Origin: Strobilurus pachycystidiatus
Taxonomy: Eukaryota > Basidiomycota > Agaricomycetes > Agaricales > Physalacriaceae
NCBI GenBank assembly: GCA_019915135.1
Contig: JAHLMK010000014.1
Location: forward strand, 1,178,001-1,242,000
Direction: 5' to 3'
Length of the DNA: 64,000 bases
Part shown: piece by piece, positions 55,547 to 64,000 of the stretch
Layout: every line of letters starts with the position of its first letter
How positions within the stretch are numbered: the first letter of the stretch is position 1
Program-made: the position numbers and the translations under genes
The notes under the pieces: model-generated
What the model was told of the DNA's origin: nothing
The model's database searches: none
What the model saw: the letters and a program-made list of their open reading frames with translations, nothing else

Positions 55547-58500
55547 CTACTGAGCCGGCGCCGAGATTGATGGCATCATTGCAGACCCGGGAACAGAAGA
55601 ACGCGCTTTGATCCATTCTTCCAACACGTACGGTGCATTCTTCAACTCTTTCGCCGTTTTCCACTTGTCTTGACTCTCATCCTGATCCTTCCATCGAACG
55701 AGATACTTTCTCACCCGCTTGTGCTTTCCTCTGGATCGCGTCATCTTCTCGGCAACTATTTTTTCGATTTCCGTCTCCTTCTCGAAATCATCGAGATCTG
55801 ACGCGTCAAACTGTTTAGTGGGTCTTGAACCGAACTCCGGGGGTGAGACCTCGTATTTTTTGAGATGAAATATATTCAGAATCGGATGAATCTTGCTATC
55901 TGCCGGCATTCTAAGTTGGTAGGTGACCGGACTTAGCTTACGAACTATTTCGAACGGTCCGTCGTACTTTGGCAGCAACTTGACTCCTCGCCCCTTCTCT
56001 TTCTTCTTGAGAAGCTCCAAACTATGAGGATTCAGGACTACATGGTCCCCTTCCTTGAATTCAGTGAGCAATTTCCCTTTGTTGTATGATTTTTCTTGGA
56101 ATGCTTTGCTCACCGTTAGCGTGTCTTTAGCGCGGCTTCTTGCAGCCTCGAATTGCTCGACCATGTCGACGGCTAAGTCGTCCTCTCTTGCCATGTGGAT
56201 CTTGTCTGGTTTGCCTCCCGTGGTGACGAGATCGTCAATCGGTCGCGGAATGTACTCCGGGTCACTTAACAAAGACGCCTCAGTGACAGGATGAAATCCG
56301 AACAGCAGAAAGGAAGGTGAGTATCCTGTACTTGAATGCGGACTTGTGTTGTACGCTAAAGCAAGTTTACTCAGCCAAACATCCCAGTCATTGCGTTCGG
56401 GTCCCACGTACGCACGGAGCGTTATTTCAAGACCCTGATTCAGGATTTCGGTTTGTCCATCCGCTTGCGGGTGATGAGAAGTCGTTAAACTTCGTCGCAT
56501 ACCCATCAGTTCACAGACGTCTTTCCAAAAGGCGTTTCGCCATCGAGTGTCACGGTCCGTGATCACTTGCATGGGAATTCCGAAGGTGCATATTATCTTT
56601 CTGAAAAAGATTTCTGCTGTTTCCTGAGCCGTGATCTTTATTGAGCAGGGTATGAAGAAGGCGAATTTAGTAAGCTTGTCTACTATCACTAGAATGTTGT
56701 CAAACTTCCCTGATGATAGAAGCAGTTCGGGAATGAAGTCCATCGTAACTACTTCGAAAGGTTGAGTCGGGATCGGAATCGGCTGTAACAGTCCAATGGG
56801 TGCGTGCCGTCTGGGCTTGATCTTTTGACAAACATCACAGGTACTGACGAATTGTTTGAGATCCCGGGACATTCCAGGCCAGTAATAACTGGATGCCAGT
56901 CGGTTGTAACAGCGATGATACCCGGCGTGAGCACTTTCCATTGCTGAGTCATGTACGAGACTCATTACCTCCGTTCTCAGTGCTATTGGGACGCAGAGCC
57001 GGTGATTCCCGTTTGCGTCTTCGAAAAAGATCAGTCCCGAGTCGGCGTAGTGGTACTGAGGGAATCGAGGACTCGAATCGTAATCGGGGCTCTGTCTCGA
57101 GACTATAACGTCTGAAAAGTGAGGGTCTTCTTGGTAAGCGTCTCGCCATCGATTGACCTCCTCGGACATCATACTGATATCTATGGAGTAGCTCTGACTA
57201 CAACTAACTTCTAAAGTCACGTCTTCGAACGCTTCGACCTTCTCGGTGATGAGACAGTTGCTTTCTTCGAGTTGACTTAGAACATGTTGGTTGGCTACAG
57301 TGAGTAACTTTTCCTCAAATCGAGGCCCTAGTTCCTGATACATGTTTCTCAAAGCATCATCGTTGGCTCGCGTTAAGTCTACGGATAGTGTAGTATCCGA
57401 TTTCGGACCGTTTTCAGGAGGTACTCGACGGCGCAGCCTGGAGATGGGATCCACGTTCGAGTGTACCCTTCCGGCTCGATGCACTATGTGCATGTTTGGA
57501 AACGCTGCAAAAACGGTCCCCCAAGTCAGAAGTCGCCGATTCACGTTCTGGAACGTTCGGCTCCAGGTTAAGGCAGCATGGTCAGTGATTGCTAAGATCG
57601 TTCCACCCTCTATGAAAGGCTGAAATTTGATCAAAGCCTCCTTGAGGGCTAGAGCTTCTCGCTCTGTAGGTGAGTAATTTCGCTCTGGTGATTTCAATAC
57701 TCTTGACCAATAACTAACAACGCGTTCGACGAATACTTCGGTCTCCTCGAAGGTATCATGCCAAGTTGTAACTGCAGGTACGTCGTTCCATTCCTTAGAC
57801 AGGGTGGTGACTAACTGAGGAACTTCCTCACCGCTTTCAAACGCTTTCTTCAATCGATCGTACATTCTAGTACCCCGGAGATCCTTGATCAGAATCGGTT
57901 GTACTTGCTGCAGGATTCCGGCAAGGCCATAGTCGCAAGCGTCTGTATATACTCGATACGGTAAGTCTCGCATTGCGTACGCCCTCACCGGAGCGTTGGA
58001 AAGTACTTGTTTGCAGAGCTCGAAAGCCTCGTCATGCAGAGGTAACCATTCCCAATCTCTATCTTTCTTCAAAAGCTGAAAAAGGGGTTGTGCGATCCAT
58101 GCGTAAAACGGTACGTACGAGGAAAAGTACACCATCATTCCTAGGAATGTATGAAGCTCTTTCGTGTTCGTCGGTGTCTCGAGCATCAGAATTGCTTCCA
58201 CTTTCTCTCGGTGAGTCGACATACCTAGTCTCGAAACTTTCTGACCGAGAAGTAGTAATGACTGGTATGCGAAATGACATTTGGTCGGAGACAACGTTAT
58301 GCCGGATGTTCGGATTGCGGATAGTACTTTATCAAGATGCTCGAGATGTTCGTCAAAGTTTAATGAGAATACGACTATGTCATCGATATATACCAGTGCG
58401 AATATCCATAAGAACGGAGCAAGAACCTCTTGCATAACTCTCTGGAATACGCTAGGTCCGTTACGATAACCGAATGGCATCCGAGTGAAGCGCCACAAGC

Positions 58501-61500
58501 CTCGATGGCATCGAAAGCTGAGAGGGTCTCGAGAATTGTCATGCATAGTCAGCTGCGTAAACCCTGAGAGTGCATCCAGAGTTGTGAGCCACTGTGCCCC
58601 GCTCAACGCTTGCGTTATATCTTCCTGCTTTGGAAGCGGGAATTCATCGGCAATCACTGAACTATTCAGTCGACGATAATCGACGACCATACGGGGCTTA
58701 CCATTACGGTAGACTATGAATGTCGGAGCGGCCCACGGACTCGTTGACGGCTCAATGACTCCGAGCTGGATCCAAGAATCCATCTGCTTGTCAATGACTT
58801 CGCGGTTAGCCGGTGAAGCGGGAAAGGGAGGGAGTGATACTGGTACCGTACCAGGTTTCAACTTGATCTCCACCTTAGCCTCATAGTTGCCTAGTCGTCC
58901 GTCAAGTCCGAAAGCATCACGGTTTTTCTCTAATACTTTCACTAGTCGGGCTCTCTGATCTTCATCCAAGTCCGGAGATATCTTCACTGACTTGATGAAT
59001 TCGTCAGACGAAGTTGGTTCGGGCGCCGTTTCCGCGGTCTTGGGACCTCCCTCCACTGGTGCAGTAGCCGCGGGGTCATCAGGTTCAGTGGCGTTACGTT
59101 GAGCTTTCGAAGATATCTCACTCGAACTTTGAACCACCGCCGATCGGGATGTCGGTCCGATATCCGCATCTTTGCTTCCTTCTAATAGCTTCTGGATGAA
59201 TACTACGTGTCGCTGTTGCAAAAGACGTGTGGAATCGTCTCGAGAAGGTCTATCGAGTGCGTTCCTTGGATTAAAGGCCTTGGCGACCACTTGACCCTCC
59301 GCTATGACTATAGCCCTATCGGAGAAGTTCGAAATGTGCAGAACGCAGTTCTCGCGACTGATCAACGAGTCTGGTGAGCCCCAAAATCCATTTTCATTAC
59401 TATCTTGGCTCATGGTTCTTTCGACGAACAGACTATCACTTTTGACGGGAAAGTATGCGATTACGGGTACCTTTACGCAACTCTTGGGTCCTATCACGGT
59501 GCGCCTTTCTGCTCGCACTTCACCTCTGGATTGGCGAATCTTTGCTCTCCGTTTCAGCTTCTGAGACTTTCTATGCGATGCCAGCGCTCTATTTCGGTCT
59601 GACTTACTGTTCACGACACATGTTCGGACATTGAACGTCTCGCCGTTTTCCATAGTACGAGGATTGTTTAATGAATTCTCGACTTCCGCTTCCCTTCCTG
59701 TGTCTGAGAAATTGATAAAGGTATGCCCTTCTCTCCTTATGATGGATAAAGCGTACTGATCTGCGAAGTCATTGCCCAAAATGAAAGGTGAACTCATTCC
59801 TTTTACTATGTACGCGTCGACGTTCAACAGCACTGGTCCTCGGTTTGTGTCAAAGAACAGGTCAATATTGACGAATTCTGCGATGGTTGAGGTTCCCGTA
59901 ACTTGTACTAGACTGATTCGCTGCCCTTGCTTTGCCTTGGGCTTAGAGGTCAGACTTTTCCACGTCTTTTCCGAGATCAGTGTGATGTCTGATCCAGAAT
60001 CAACAATGACAGGAATTATGTCCGCCTCAATACCGTTAATGCTAGCATTAGTCTGGGTAGCCTTACTTCCCAGGAACGTGCATCCTGGTGGCCTGGCTAT
60101 TAGCTTCTTCAGCTCCAGGAGCGGTCGCGCTGGATGAGCGGCAGAGTCCGCCCTCACTCGATAGCTGGTGCGTTCGATTTCCTTGGCCAGGCGTCGTCGT
60201 GATCTTCTGTTTAACGCTGGTTTCTCGTAGAATGCTGTGCATGCTCTGGCTGTCCGCGTAGCGAAGGACGAAGAAGGAAAACTATCCGCACTCCTGCCCC
60301 CCGTGCTTCTGAGACCTTCGTTGAGGTACGTGTCCTCTTCACCGCTTTCAGACTCGCTGACGTCCTCATAGGCGTCGATTTCGTCCAGAATATCGCAGTA
60401 TAAGTCCTCATACTCATCTAAAGCCTCTCGCAAATCGCTGTCAGTTTGTGCAAGGCGAGTACGAGCGGTTCTCATAGCCTTATTTGCATACTTACATTCT
60501 CTGTCCCAGTGCATTTCACTGCCACAGTGTCTACATGCACGCGCGCCTCTTGCTTTTGGGGTCAGTCCACGCGTTGTTACGTTTGAATCATCCTTAGGAA
60601 AGCTCGGAGGTGGCAACTTGGCAGACGCACCGACTAGATGAACTCGCGCTGAAGGTTTGTCGCTAGCTCGTTCACGAAAGAACCGTTCTTCAAAGCGATT
60701 CCGAGTAGGTAAGCATTCAATCAAGGCTTCTTCATGAAATCTGATTGCTCGCTGAAGATCTACTACGCTCTGGTATAGATGTGATGTAAGTATCATGTTC
60801 CACTGACTTGGTACGCCGTTCATGATTTCAGCTATCATTTCAGAATCATCAAAGTTATACGCCGTACTCAATAGGTCGGATTTGCGAATGAAGTATTCAC
60901 TGGGTGACTCTCGTGCATGTCCTACTTCACGAAATTTTGAGTCCGTTGCTCGTTTTCGCAGCTTCTCCCACCATTTCCGCGTCATGAAATATCCGGTGAT
61001 TGCGACACGAAGAGTAGTACTCCAATTCGCCTCAATTGTTCTGCGATGTTCAAACGGAAGAGACCAGTACCATTCACCAGCGGCTCCGGTGAGTCTTTTG
61101 GGTACCACTTTTCCTAATTGAATGTTCATTCGCTCACTCATACTGCTCAAATCATCCATTTTTCGTAACCAATGGATAATGGTGTCAGTATCACCGTCCC
61201 AGGTAGGAACATCGCTCAGTTTCAACTTGAAATCAAAGTGTGGTTCTAAGGCGGGTCTGTTTAGATCAGCAGCATTGCCGGCGCCTCCTGGAGGGCCATT
61301 TCCGCCGCCGCCGCCTCCTGGAGGACCACCACCAGGAGGACCGTGACCGCCGCCTCCGCCTCCTGGACCAAAGCCGCTGCCGCCTGGAGGACCACCTGCC
61401 GGAGGGTATCCGCTTCCGCCACCCCTTCCGGGACCGTTTCCGCCCCAAGGAGGACCACCATTTCCACCTGAAGGACCCGAAGGACCTCCTCCGCCCGGAT

Positions 61501-63286
61501 ATCCAGGGAATCCGCCGCTAGGGTTAGGATTACCGTGACCGCCGGGTTGCTTGAATGTGTTCGAAGACGGTCGCTGTGACTGTGTTGCCCCTGGTAGGTG
61601 AGGTACCTGACTAGGGTTGAACTGAGGCTGTACTGATGAAGTATAGGGCGGAGCTTGCGTCGCCGCCTGGCTTATCGGCGGGCGCGTTCCCGAAGTAGCT
61701 GATTGATTGTTAGCAGGCACCGCACCTGCCTGGTTTTGCATACGAGCTGTCGCTTGAGCAAATCTAATCGAGCTAGCGTCCGAGGGTGTCGGACTGACAT
61801 TTGACTCACGAACCGGTAATGAATCGGATAAGGACGCGTCAGCGCCTCGAGGCGCGTCAGATGGCGCGGTCTTCTCATTGCGACTAAGATCTTGCCCGAA
61901 AGGGTTGACCATTCTACTAGTATGAGTTCCCATCATAGGAGCTGTTTGTCCAGATGTGGGCAATACAAAGGATACCCCCGGAACGTCTGTACCGACGTAC
62001 TGAGAAGAGTCAGTGGGCTTACTAGCCTCAAATGGACCTTTACCCGCGATATTTCCGCCGCGCGTCACATAACTTGTAGGATGAAATCTTGCTGTAATAG
62101 AGTCTTCCTCCGTACTGCTAGGCTGAACACGCGATGGATCGTTTCTAAAAGGTGGTACATTTGGGACTTCAGTTTCCTTCCTCTGAGTTAGATATTCTGA
62201 GATTGATGTGACTCCTTGTCCCTGTGTAGGACGAGTTATCGGCATCACCGTAGATATCGAGCCACGGTTAGAATTCAGTCCGGAAGTTGCCGATGCTTGA
62301 TACTGAAGAGCGCGTTCTAGAAGGACGCGTGTAGTATGATCCGACTGTCCTCTGCGAGGTGCGCCGGTTTGCCAGTCGTGATATTCTCCCAGAGTTACTA
62401 GCAAGTCTTCTGTCTGAGCAATCAAACCTATCACATAGACCTCGTAGTCGTGCGCTGTCAACCACGCGTCAGCATCGTTTCTCGGACCCCATTCCGGCAG
62501 TGTGATAGTGAGTTTACCATACGTTCTAAGTGATCCCGATGCAATGTCGACTCTTTGTGATAATTGTTGAAAGAATCGGAGATACAATCTGGACTTAGGT
62601 CGGTACCCATGGATCACACTGAACGGACCCACAAGAGCGGTAGGATGATATATCAAATCTGTCAGCATACTCAGCTCGTTGTGGTAAGTCATATTTATGT
62701 CCGGGAGTTCTAATGTCTTCAGAGAAGGGAAATGTATGTCGCTGTTCTCGTTCAAGAGAAGTTCCAATGCGGCTATCCTACGCTCTGTCCATTTAGAGAG
62801 TTCGCTCTCAAAATGATCAGGCTTACCACTGTACTGCTCCCCCAACAAGCGTCGGATTGCCGCTTTGGGCTGAAAGTGAACAAGTGGCGGAATCTGCATC
62901 TCCGAGATCCGAAGGTCCTGCCAATCAGCTCGTTCCCTCAAGTCAAATGCCCCTTCCAGATATTCGGAAAGGTCCGGCGCATCGTCTAAATTGCTCGTTC
63001 TGAGTTCATCAAAGTCGCCGGACATGTCAATCCTCACAAAACGGTCACCGCGCGCTTTACCTCGCACGTCCTTATTGACGAAGTCGTCGTCTTTCACAGG
63101 CGGCAAATCCGATTGATTGGCTGCAGTATTTGAAGCTACATTTTCGGGTTGCTTACCGCTAACAGACGGACTTGCTAATCCGCCCGGAAGCGCTGGTGAA
63201 GGCTGTCTGGGACGCGCGTCGGAGCCTTGCCCTTCCGATGCCTTCGGAGGCACGATGCCTGAGTCTTGCGAAGGCTGATCTGCCAT
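55547..63286 (-). CDS. Ty3/Gypsy Gag-Pol polyprotein with chromodomain
   Basis: One uninterrupted frame of 2579 codons from ATG 63286. Approximate order: a disordered N-terminal region; a Gly/Pro-rich collagen-like stretch (about 582-674); Gag core (PTWDGDTDTIIHWLRKMDDL, to about 855); zinc knuckle CRHCGSEMHWDREC (about 922); aspartic protease VIVDSGSDITLIS (about 1097); reverse transcriptase with MVVDYRRLN, DALSGFTQL and the catalytic YIDD (about 1630); RNase H VYTDACDYGLAG (about 1780); integrase HHCC motif HDSAMESAHAGYHRC...CDVC (2110-2152) and DDE residues in VTMDF, VITDRD and GQTEIL; and a C-terminal chromodomain (KYLVRWKDQDES, about 2507-2562). The chromodomain places it among chromoviruses, whose integrase is steered to heterochromatin marks. 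All catalytic motifs are intact, so the element looks autonomous. Confidence 0.96.
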   Translation of the reverse strand: MADQPSQDSGIVPPKASEGQGSDARPRQPSPALPGGLASPSVSGKQPENVASNTAANQSDLPPVKDDDFVNKDVRGKARGDRFVRIDMSGDFDELRTSNLDDAPDLSEYLEGAFDLRERADWQDLRISEMQIPPLVHFQPKAAIRRLLGEQYSGKPDHFESELSKWTERRIAALELLLNENSDIHFPSLKTLELPDINMTYHNELSMLTDLIYHPTALVGPFSVIHGYRPKSRLYLRFFQQLSQRVDIASGSLRTYGKLTITLPEWGPRNDADAWLTAHDYEVYVIGLIAQTEDLLVTLGEYHDWQTGAPRRGQSDHTTRVLLERALQYQASATSGLNSNRGSISTVMPITRPTQGQGVTSISEYLTQRKETEVPNVPPFRNDPSRVQPSSTEEDSITARFHPTSYVTRGGNIAGKGPFEASKPTDSSQYVGTDVPGVSFVLPTSGQTAPMMGTHTSRMVNPFGQDLSRNEKTAPSDAPRGADASLSDSLPVRESNVSPTPSDASSIRFAQATARMQNQAGAVPANNQSATSGTRPPISQAATQAPPYTSSVQPQFNPSQVPHLPGATQSQRPSSNTFKQPGGHGNPNPSGGFPGYPGGGGPSGPSGGNGGPPWGGNGPGRGGGSGYPPAGGPPGGSGFGPGGGGGGHGPPGGGPPGGGGGGNGPPGGAGNAADLNRPALEPHFDFKLKLSDVPTWDGDTDTIIHWLRKMDDLSSMSERMNIQLGKVVPKRLTGAAGEWYWSLPFEHRRTIEANWSTTLRVAITGYFMTRKWWEKLRKRATDSKFREVGHARESPSEYFIRKSDLLSTAYNFDDSEMIAEIMNGVPSQWNMILTSHLYQSVVDLQRAIRFHEEALIECLPTRNRFEERFFRERASDKPSARVHLVGASAKLPPPSFPKDDSNVTTRGLTPKARGARACRHCGSEMHWDRECKYANKAMRTARTRLAQTDSDLREALDEYEDLYCDILDEIDAYEDVSESESGEEDTYLNEGLRSTGGRSADSFPSSSFATRTARACTAFYEKPALNRRSRRRLAKEIERTSYRVRADSAAHPARPLLELKKLIARPPGCTFLGSKATQTNASINGIEADIIPVIVDSGSDITLISEKTWKSLTSKPKAKQGQRISLVQVTGTSTIAEFVNIDLFFDTNRGPVLLNVDAYIVKGMSSPFILGNDFADQYALSIIRREGHTFINFSDTGREAEVENSLNNPRTMENGETFNVRTCVVNSKSDRNRALASHRKSQKLKRRAKIRQSRGEVRAERRTVIGPKSCVKVPVIAYFPVKSDSLFVERTMSQDSNENGFWGSPDSLISRENCVLHISNFSDRAIVIAEGQVVAKAFNPRNALDRPSRDDSTRLLQQRHVVFIQKLLEGSKDADIGPTSRSAVVQSSSEISSKAQRNATEPDDPAATAPVEGGPKTAETAPEPTSSDEFIKSVKISPDLDEDQRARLVKVLEKNRDAFGLDGRLGNYEAKVEIKLKPGTVPVSLPPFPASPANREVIDKQMDSWIQLGVIEPSTSPWAAPTFIVYRNGKPRMVVDYRRLNSSVIADEFPLPKQEDITQALSGAQWLTTLDALSGFTQLTMHDNSRDPLSFRCHRGLWRFTRMPFGYRNGPSVFQRVMQEVLAPFLWIFALVYIDDIVVFSLNFDEHLEHLDKVLSAIRTSGITLSPTKCHFAYQSLLLLGQKVSRLGMSTHREKVEAILMLETPTNTKELHTFLGMMVYFSSYVPFYAWIAQPLFQLLKKDRDWEWLPLHDEAFELCKQVLSNAPVRAYAMRDLPYRVYTDACDYGLAGILQQVQPILIKDLRGTRMYDRLKKAFESGEEVPQLVTTLSKEWNDVPAVTTWHDTFEETEVFVERVVSYWSRVLKSPERNYSPTEREALALKEALIKFQPFIEGGTILAITDHAALTWSRTFQNVNRRLLTWGTVFAAFPNMHIVHRAGRVHSNVDPISRLRRRVPPENGPKSDTTLSVDLTRANDDALRNMYQELGPRFEEKLLTVANQHVLSQLEESNCLITEKVEAFEDVTLEVSCSQSYSIDISMMSEEVNRWRDAYQEDPHFSDVIVSRQSPDYDSSPRFPQYHYADSGLIFFEDANGNHRLCVPIALRTEVMSLVHDSAMESAHAGYHRCYNRLASSYYWPGMSRDLKQFVSTCDVCQKIKPRRHAPIGLLQPIPIPTQPFEVVTMDFIPELLLSSGKFDNILVIVDKLTKFAFFIPCSIKITAQETAEIFFRKIICTFGIPMQVITDRDTRWRNAFWKDVCELMGMRRSLTTSHHPQADGQTEILNQGLEITLRAYVGPERNDWDVWLSKLALAYNTSPHSSTGYSPSFLLFGFHPVTEASLLSDPEYIPRPIDDLVTTGGKPDKIHMAREDDLAVDMVEQFEAARSRAKDTLTVSKAFQEKSYNKGKLLTEFKEGDHVVLNPHSLELLKKKEKGRGVKLLPKYDGPFEIVRKLSPVTYQLRMPADSKIHPILNIFHLKKYEVSPPEFGSRPTKQFDASDLDDFEKETEIEKIVAEKMTRSRGKHKRVRKYLVRWKDQDESQDKWKTAKELKNAPYVLEEWIKARSSVPGSAMMPSISAPAQ

Positions 63287-63341
63287 GGTCGTATGCAAAT
63301 AGGGTGTAGAGAATAGTGTAATTGGCTTCGAACACGATGAA

Positions 63342-63358
63342 GTCTTATGTGTCCACCA
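63342..63358 (-). other. candidate primer-binding site
   Basis: Immediately inside the 5' LTR, after one C, the minus strand reads TGGTGGACACATAAGAC. It begins TGG, as expected for complementarity to a tRNA 3' CCA end. I cannot name the primer tRNA by eye. Some chromoviruses use self-priming instead, so the call is tentative. Confidence 0.4.
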
Positions 63359-63359
63359 G

Positions 63360-63791
63360 TGTTAAAGATATCGAGTAAATCGGAAGATTTGTTAGTTCGG
63401 CAAGTCGATGCCGAAGTCGAGGGTTCGATCGTGTATCGAAGTAATGTTGAGATTTAAATGAAGAGCACGTTTCGTTACGTGCACGAGAATCAGACGGGAG
63501 AGATGAGACGAGAAATGAGAATGAATTGAGAAGGTAATCGAGATGAAACAGTATACGGAATATGTGTGTCTAGTTGTGGGCATGAAAATAGGTAAGTCAT
63601 GGGGATGTTACACCCAAGCATTTATAGTACATAAGGCAGTGCAACCGAAGGCTGTACTGACGCGTAAGTGCTAAATATCGTAAGAGTCATGAAGCAAAGA
63701 ATAAGAAAGAATTTGGAGGAATATTACGCGTTGAGCAGAAGGCCGGGATGCCGGCGGCAGTGCGTGTCTGAAGTACGCCTCATCCATAACA
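63360..63791 (-). repeat. 5' LTR of the Ty3/Gypsy element
   Basis: Apparently identical to 53080-53511. In the element's orientation this is the promoter-bearing LTR. It is followed on the plus strand by the target duplication TTATT at 63792-63796. Confidence 0.96.
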
Positions 63792-63796
63792 TTATT

Positions 63797-64000
63797 GCTC
63801 ACTGCTAGTGCTAAGTGCTAAGTGCCAAGCACTGCACGCCGCACGGTGCAGTCCCTGCTTACCAGTTTCTACCGACCCCGCCGGTCCCCGAAGTTGGCAC
63901 TGCTTGGACCAGGTAGACCTAGGTAAAGCTCAAACGCTCTCCTACGGCGTCCGCCGCTCATACGTTGTTTGTCGTCCTCACTCACGTCTCGAAAAAACTG
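63797..64000. other. window edge, no gene
   Basis: Host sequence resuming after the LTR element, with a few short direct repeats (GTGCTAAGTGCTAAGTGC). Before insertion it was continuous with the sequence left of 53075, just downstream of the tRNA-Cys gene. Confidence 0.5.

Larger units (their letters stand above)
53080..63791 (-). mobile_element. full-length Ty3/Gypsy chromovirus with an extra intron-bearing gene
   Basis: The element is bounded by two direct 432-base repeats (53080-53511 and 63360-63791), each beginning TGTTA and ending TAACA. A 5-base target duplication TTATT lies at 53075-53079 and 63792-63796. I see no difference between the two LTRs, so the insertion should be very young. 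Orientation is minus: 5' LTR at the right end, candidate PBS next to it, a single gag-pol frame, then a third gene on the same strand, a polypurine tract (GGGGGGG on the minus strand at about 53515-53521) and the 3' LTR at the left. Total length is 10712 bases, long for a fungal chromovirus because of the extra gene (about 2 kb between pol and the 3' LTR) and a long gag part. Confidence 0.96.

Noticed and set aside
1..64000. CRISPR array, prokaryotic operons, ribosome-binding sites, rRNA
   Set aside because: The window is eukaryotic nuclear DNA with spliceosomal introns; no regularly spaced direct repeats of CRISPR type and no rRNA signature were seen.

Overview
The window is nuclear DNA of a filamentous fungus, almost certainly an Agaricomycete (mushroom-forming Basidiomycota), possibly a polypore. 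The signs are genes cut by many GT-AG introns of about 45-60 bases, a cytochrome P450 with a dozen introns, F-box/LRR and BTB proteins of the lineage-expanded type, a fungal Num1/ApsA cortical anchor, an ERG25 sterol oxidase, and abundant DNA transposons, non-LTR reverse transcriptase and Ty3/Gypsy LTR elements. Exon borders below were worked out by hand from splice sites, reading phase and conserved motifs; where a spliced reading frame closes exactly, this is stated.

Layout. 1-2.7 kb: no gene. 2.75-6.12 kb: a complete pogo-type DNA transposon with ~255-bp terminal inverted repeats, a TA target duplication and a transposase gene with a 50-nt intron and a one-base homopolymer frameshift. 6.6-24 kb: host genes: a P450, an F-box protein with a C-terminal membrane hairpin, a CFAP20/Bug22-like protein, a disordered protein, a five-exon 148-aa protein, a small secreted glycopeptide-type protein, a probable mitochondrial membrane protein and a ~994-aa lineage-specific protein. 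24.4-25.7 kb: a decayed inverted copy of the MTHFS gene whose intact version is at 31.7-32.6 kb. 26.4-28.1 kb: cAMP phosphodiesterase. 28-31.6 kb: repeat-rich, gene-poor. 33.1-38.1 kb: Num1/ApsA-type dynein anchor. 38.5-39.5 kb: BTB protein. 39.8-40.3 kb: decayed inverted copy of the 17.6-19.2 kb locus. 40.7-41.9 kb: ERG25. 42.2-45.2 kb: a nine-exon HerA-like P-loop ATPase carrying three copies of a C-terminal LOTUS/winged-helix-like module. 45.5-49.6 kb: an F-box gene split by a non-LTR reverse transcriptase that reads in frame from the F-box half. 50.5-51.1 kb: P450 remnant. 51.3-52.6 kb: disordered protein. 52.85 kb: tRNA-Cys with intron. 53.08-63.79 kb: a full-length, apparently very young Ty3/Gypsy chromovirus (432-bp LTRs that look identical, TSD TTATT) that carries a third, four-exon gene on the pol strand between pol and the 3' LTR.

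The most unusual items are the intron-bearing extra gene inside the young chromovirus, the HerA-like ATPase with triplicated C-terminal modules, the in-frame F-box::reverse transcriptase chimera with a spliceosomal intron, and the CFAP20-like gene in a fungus expected to lack cilia. The host genes do not form a recognisable biosynthetic cluster; they are a mixture of housekeeping genes (ERG25, MTHFS, phosphodiesterase, Num1) and lineage-expanded families, broken up by mobile DNA.
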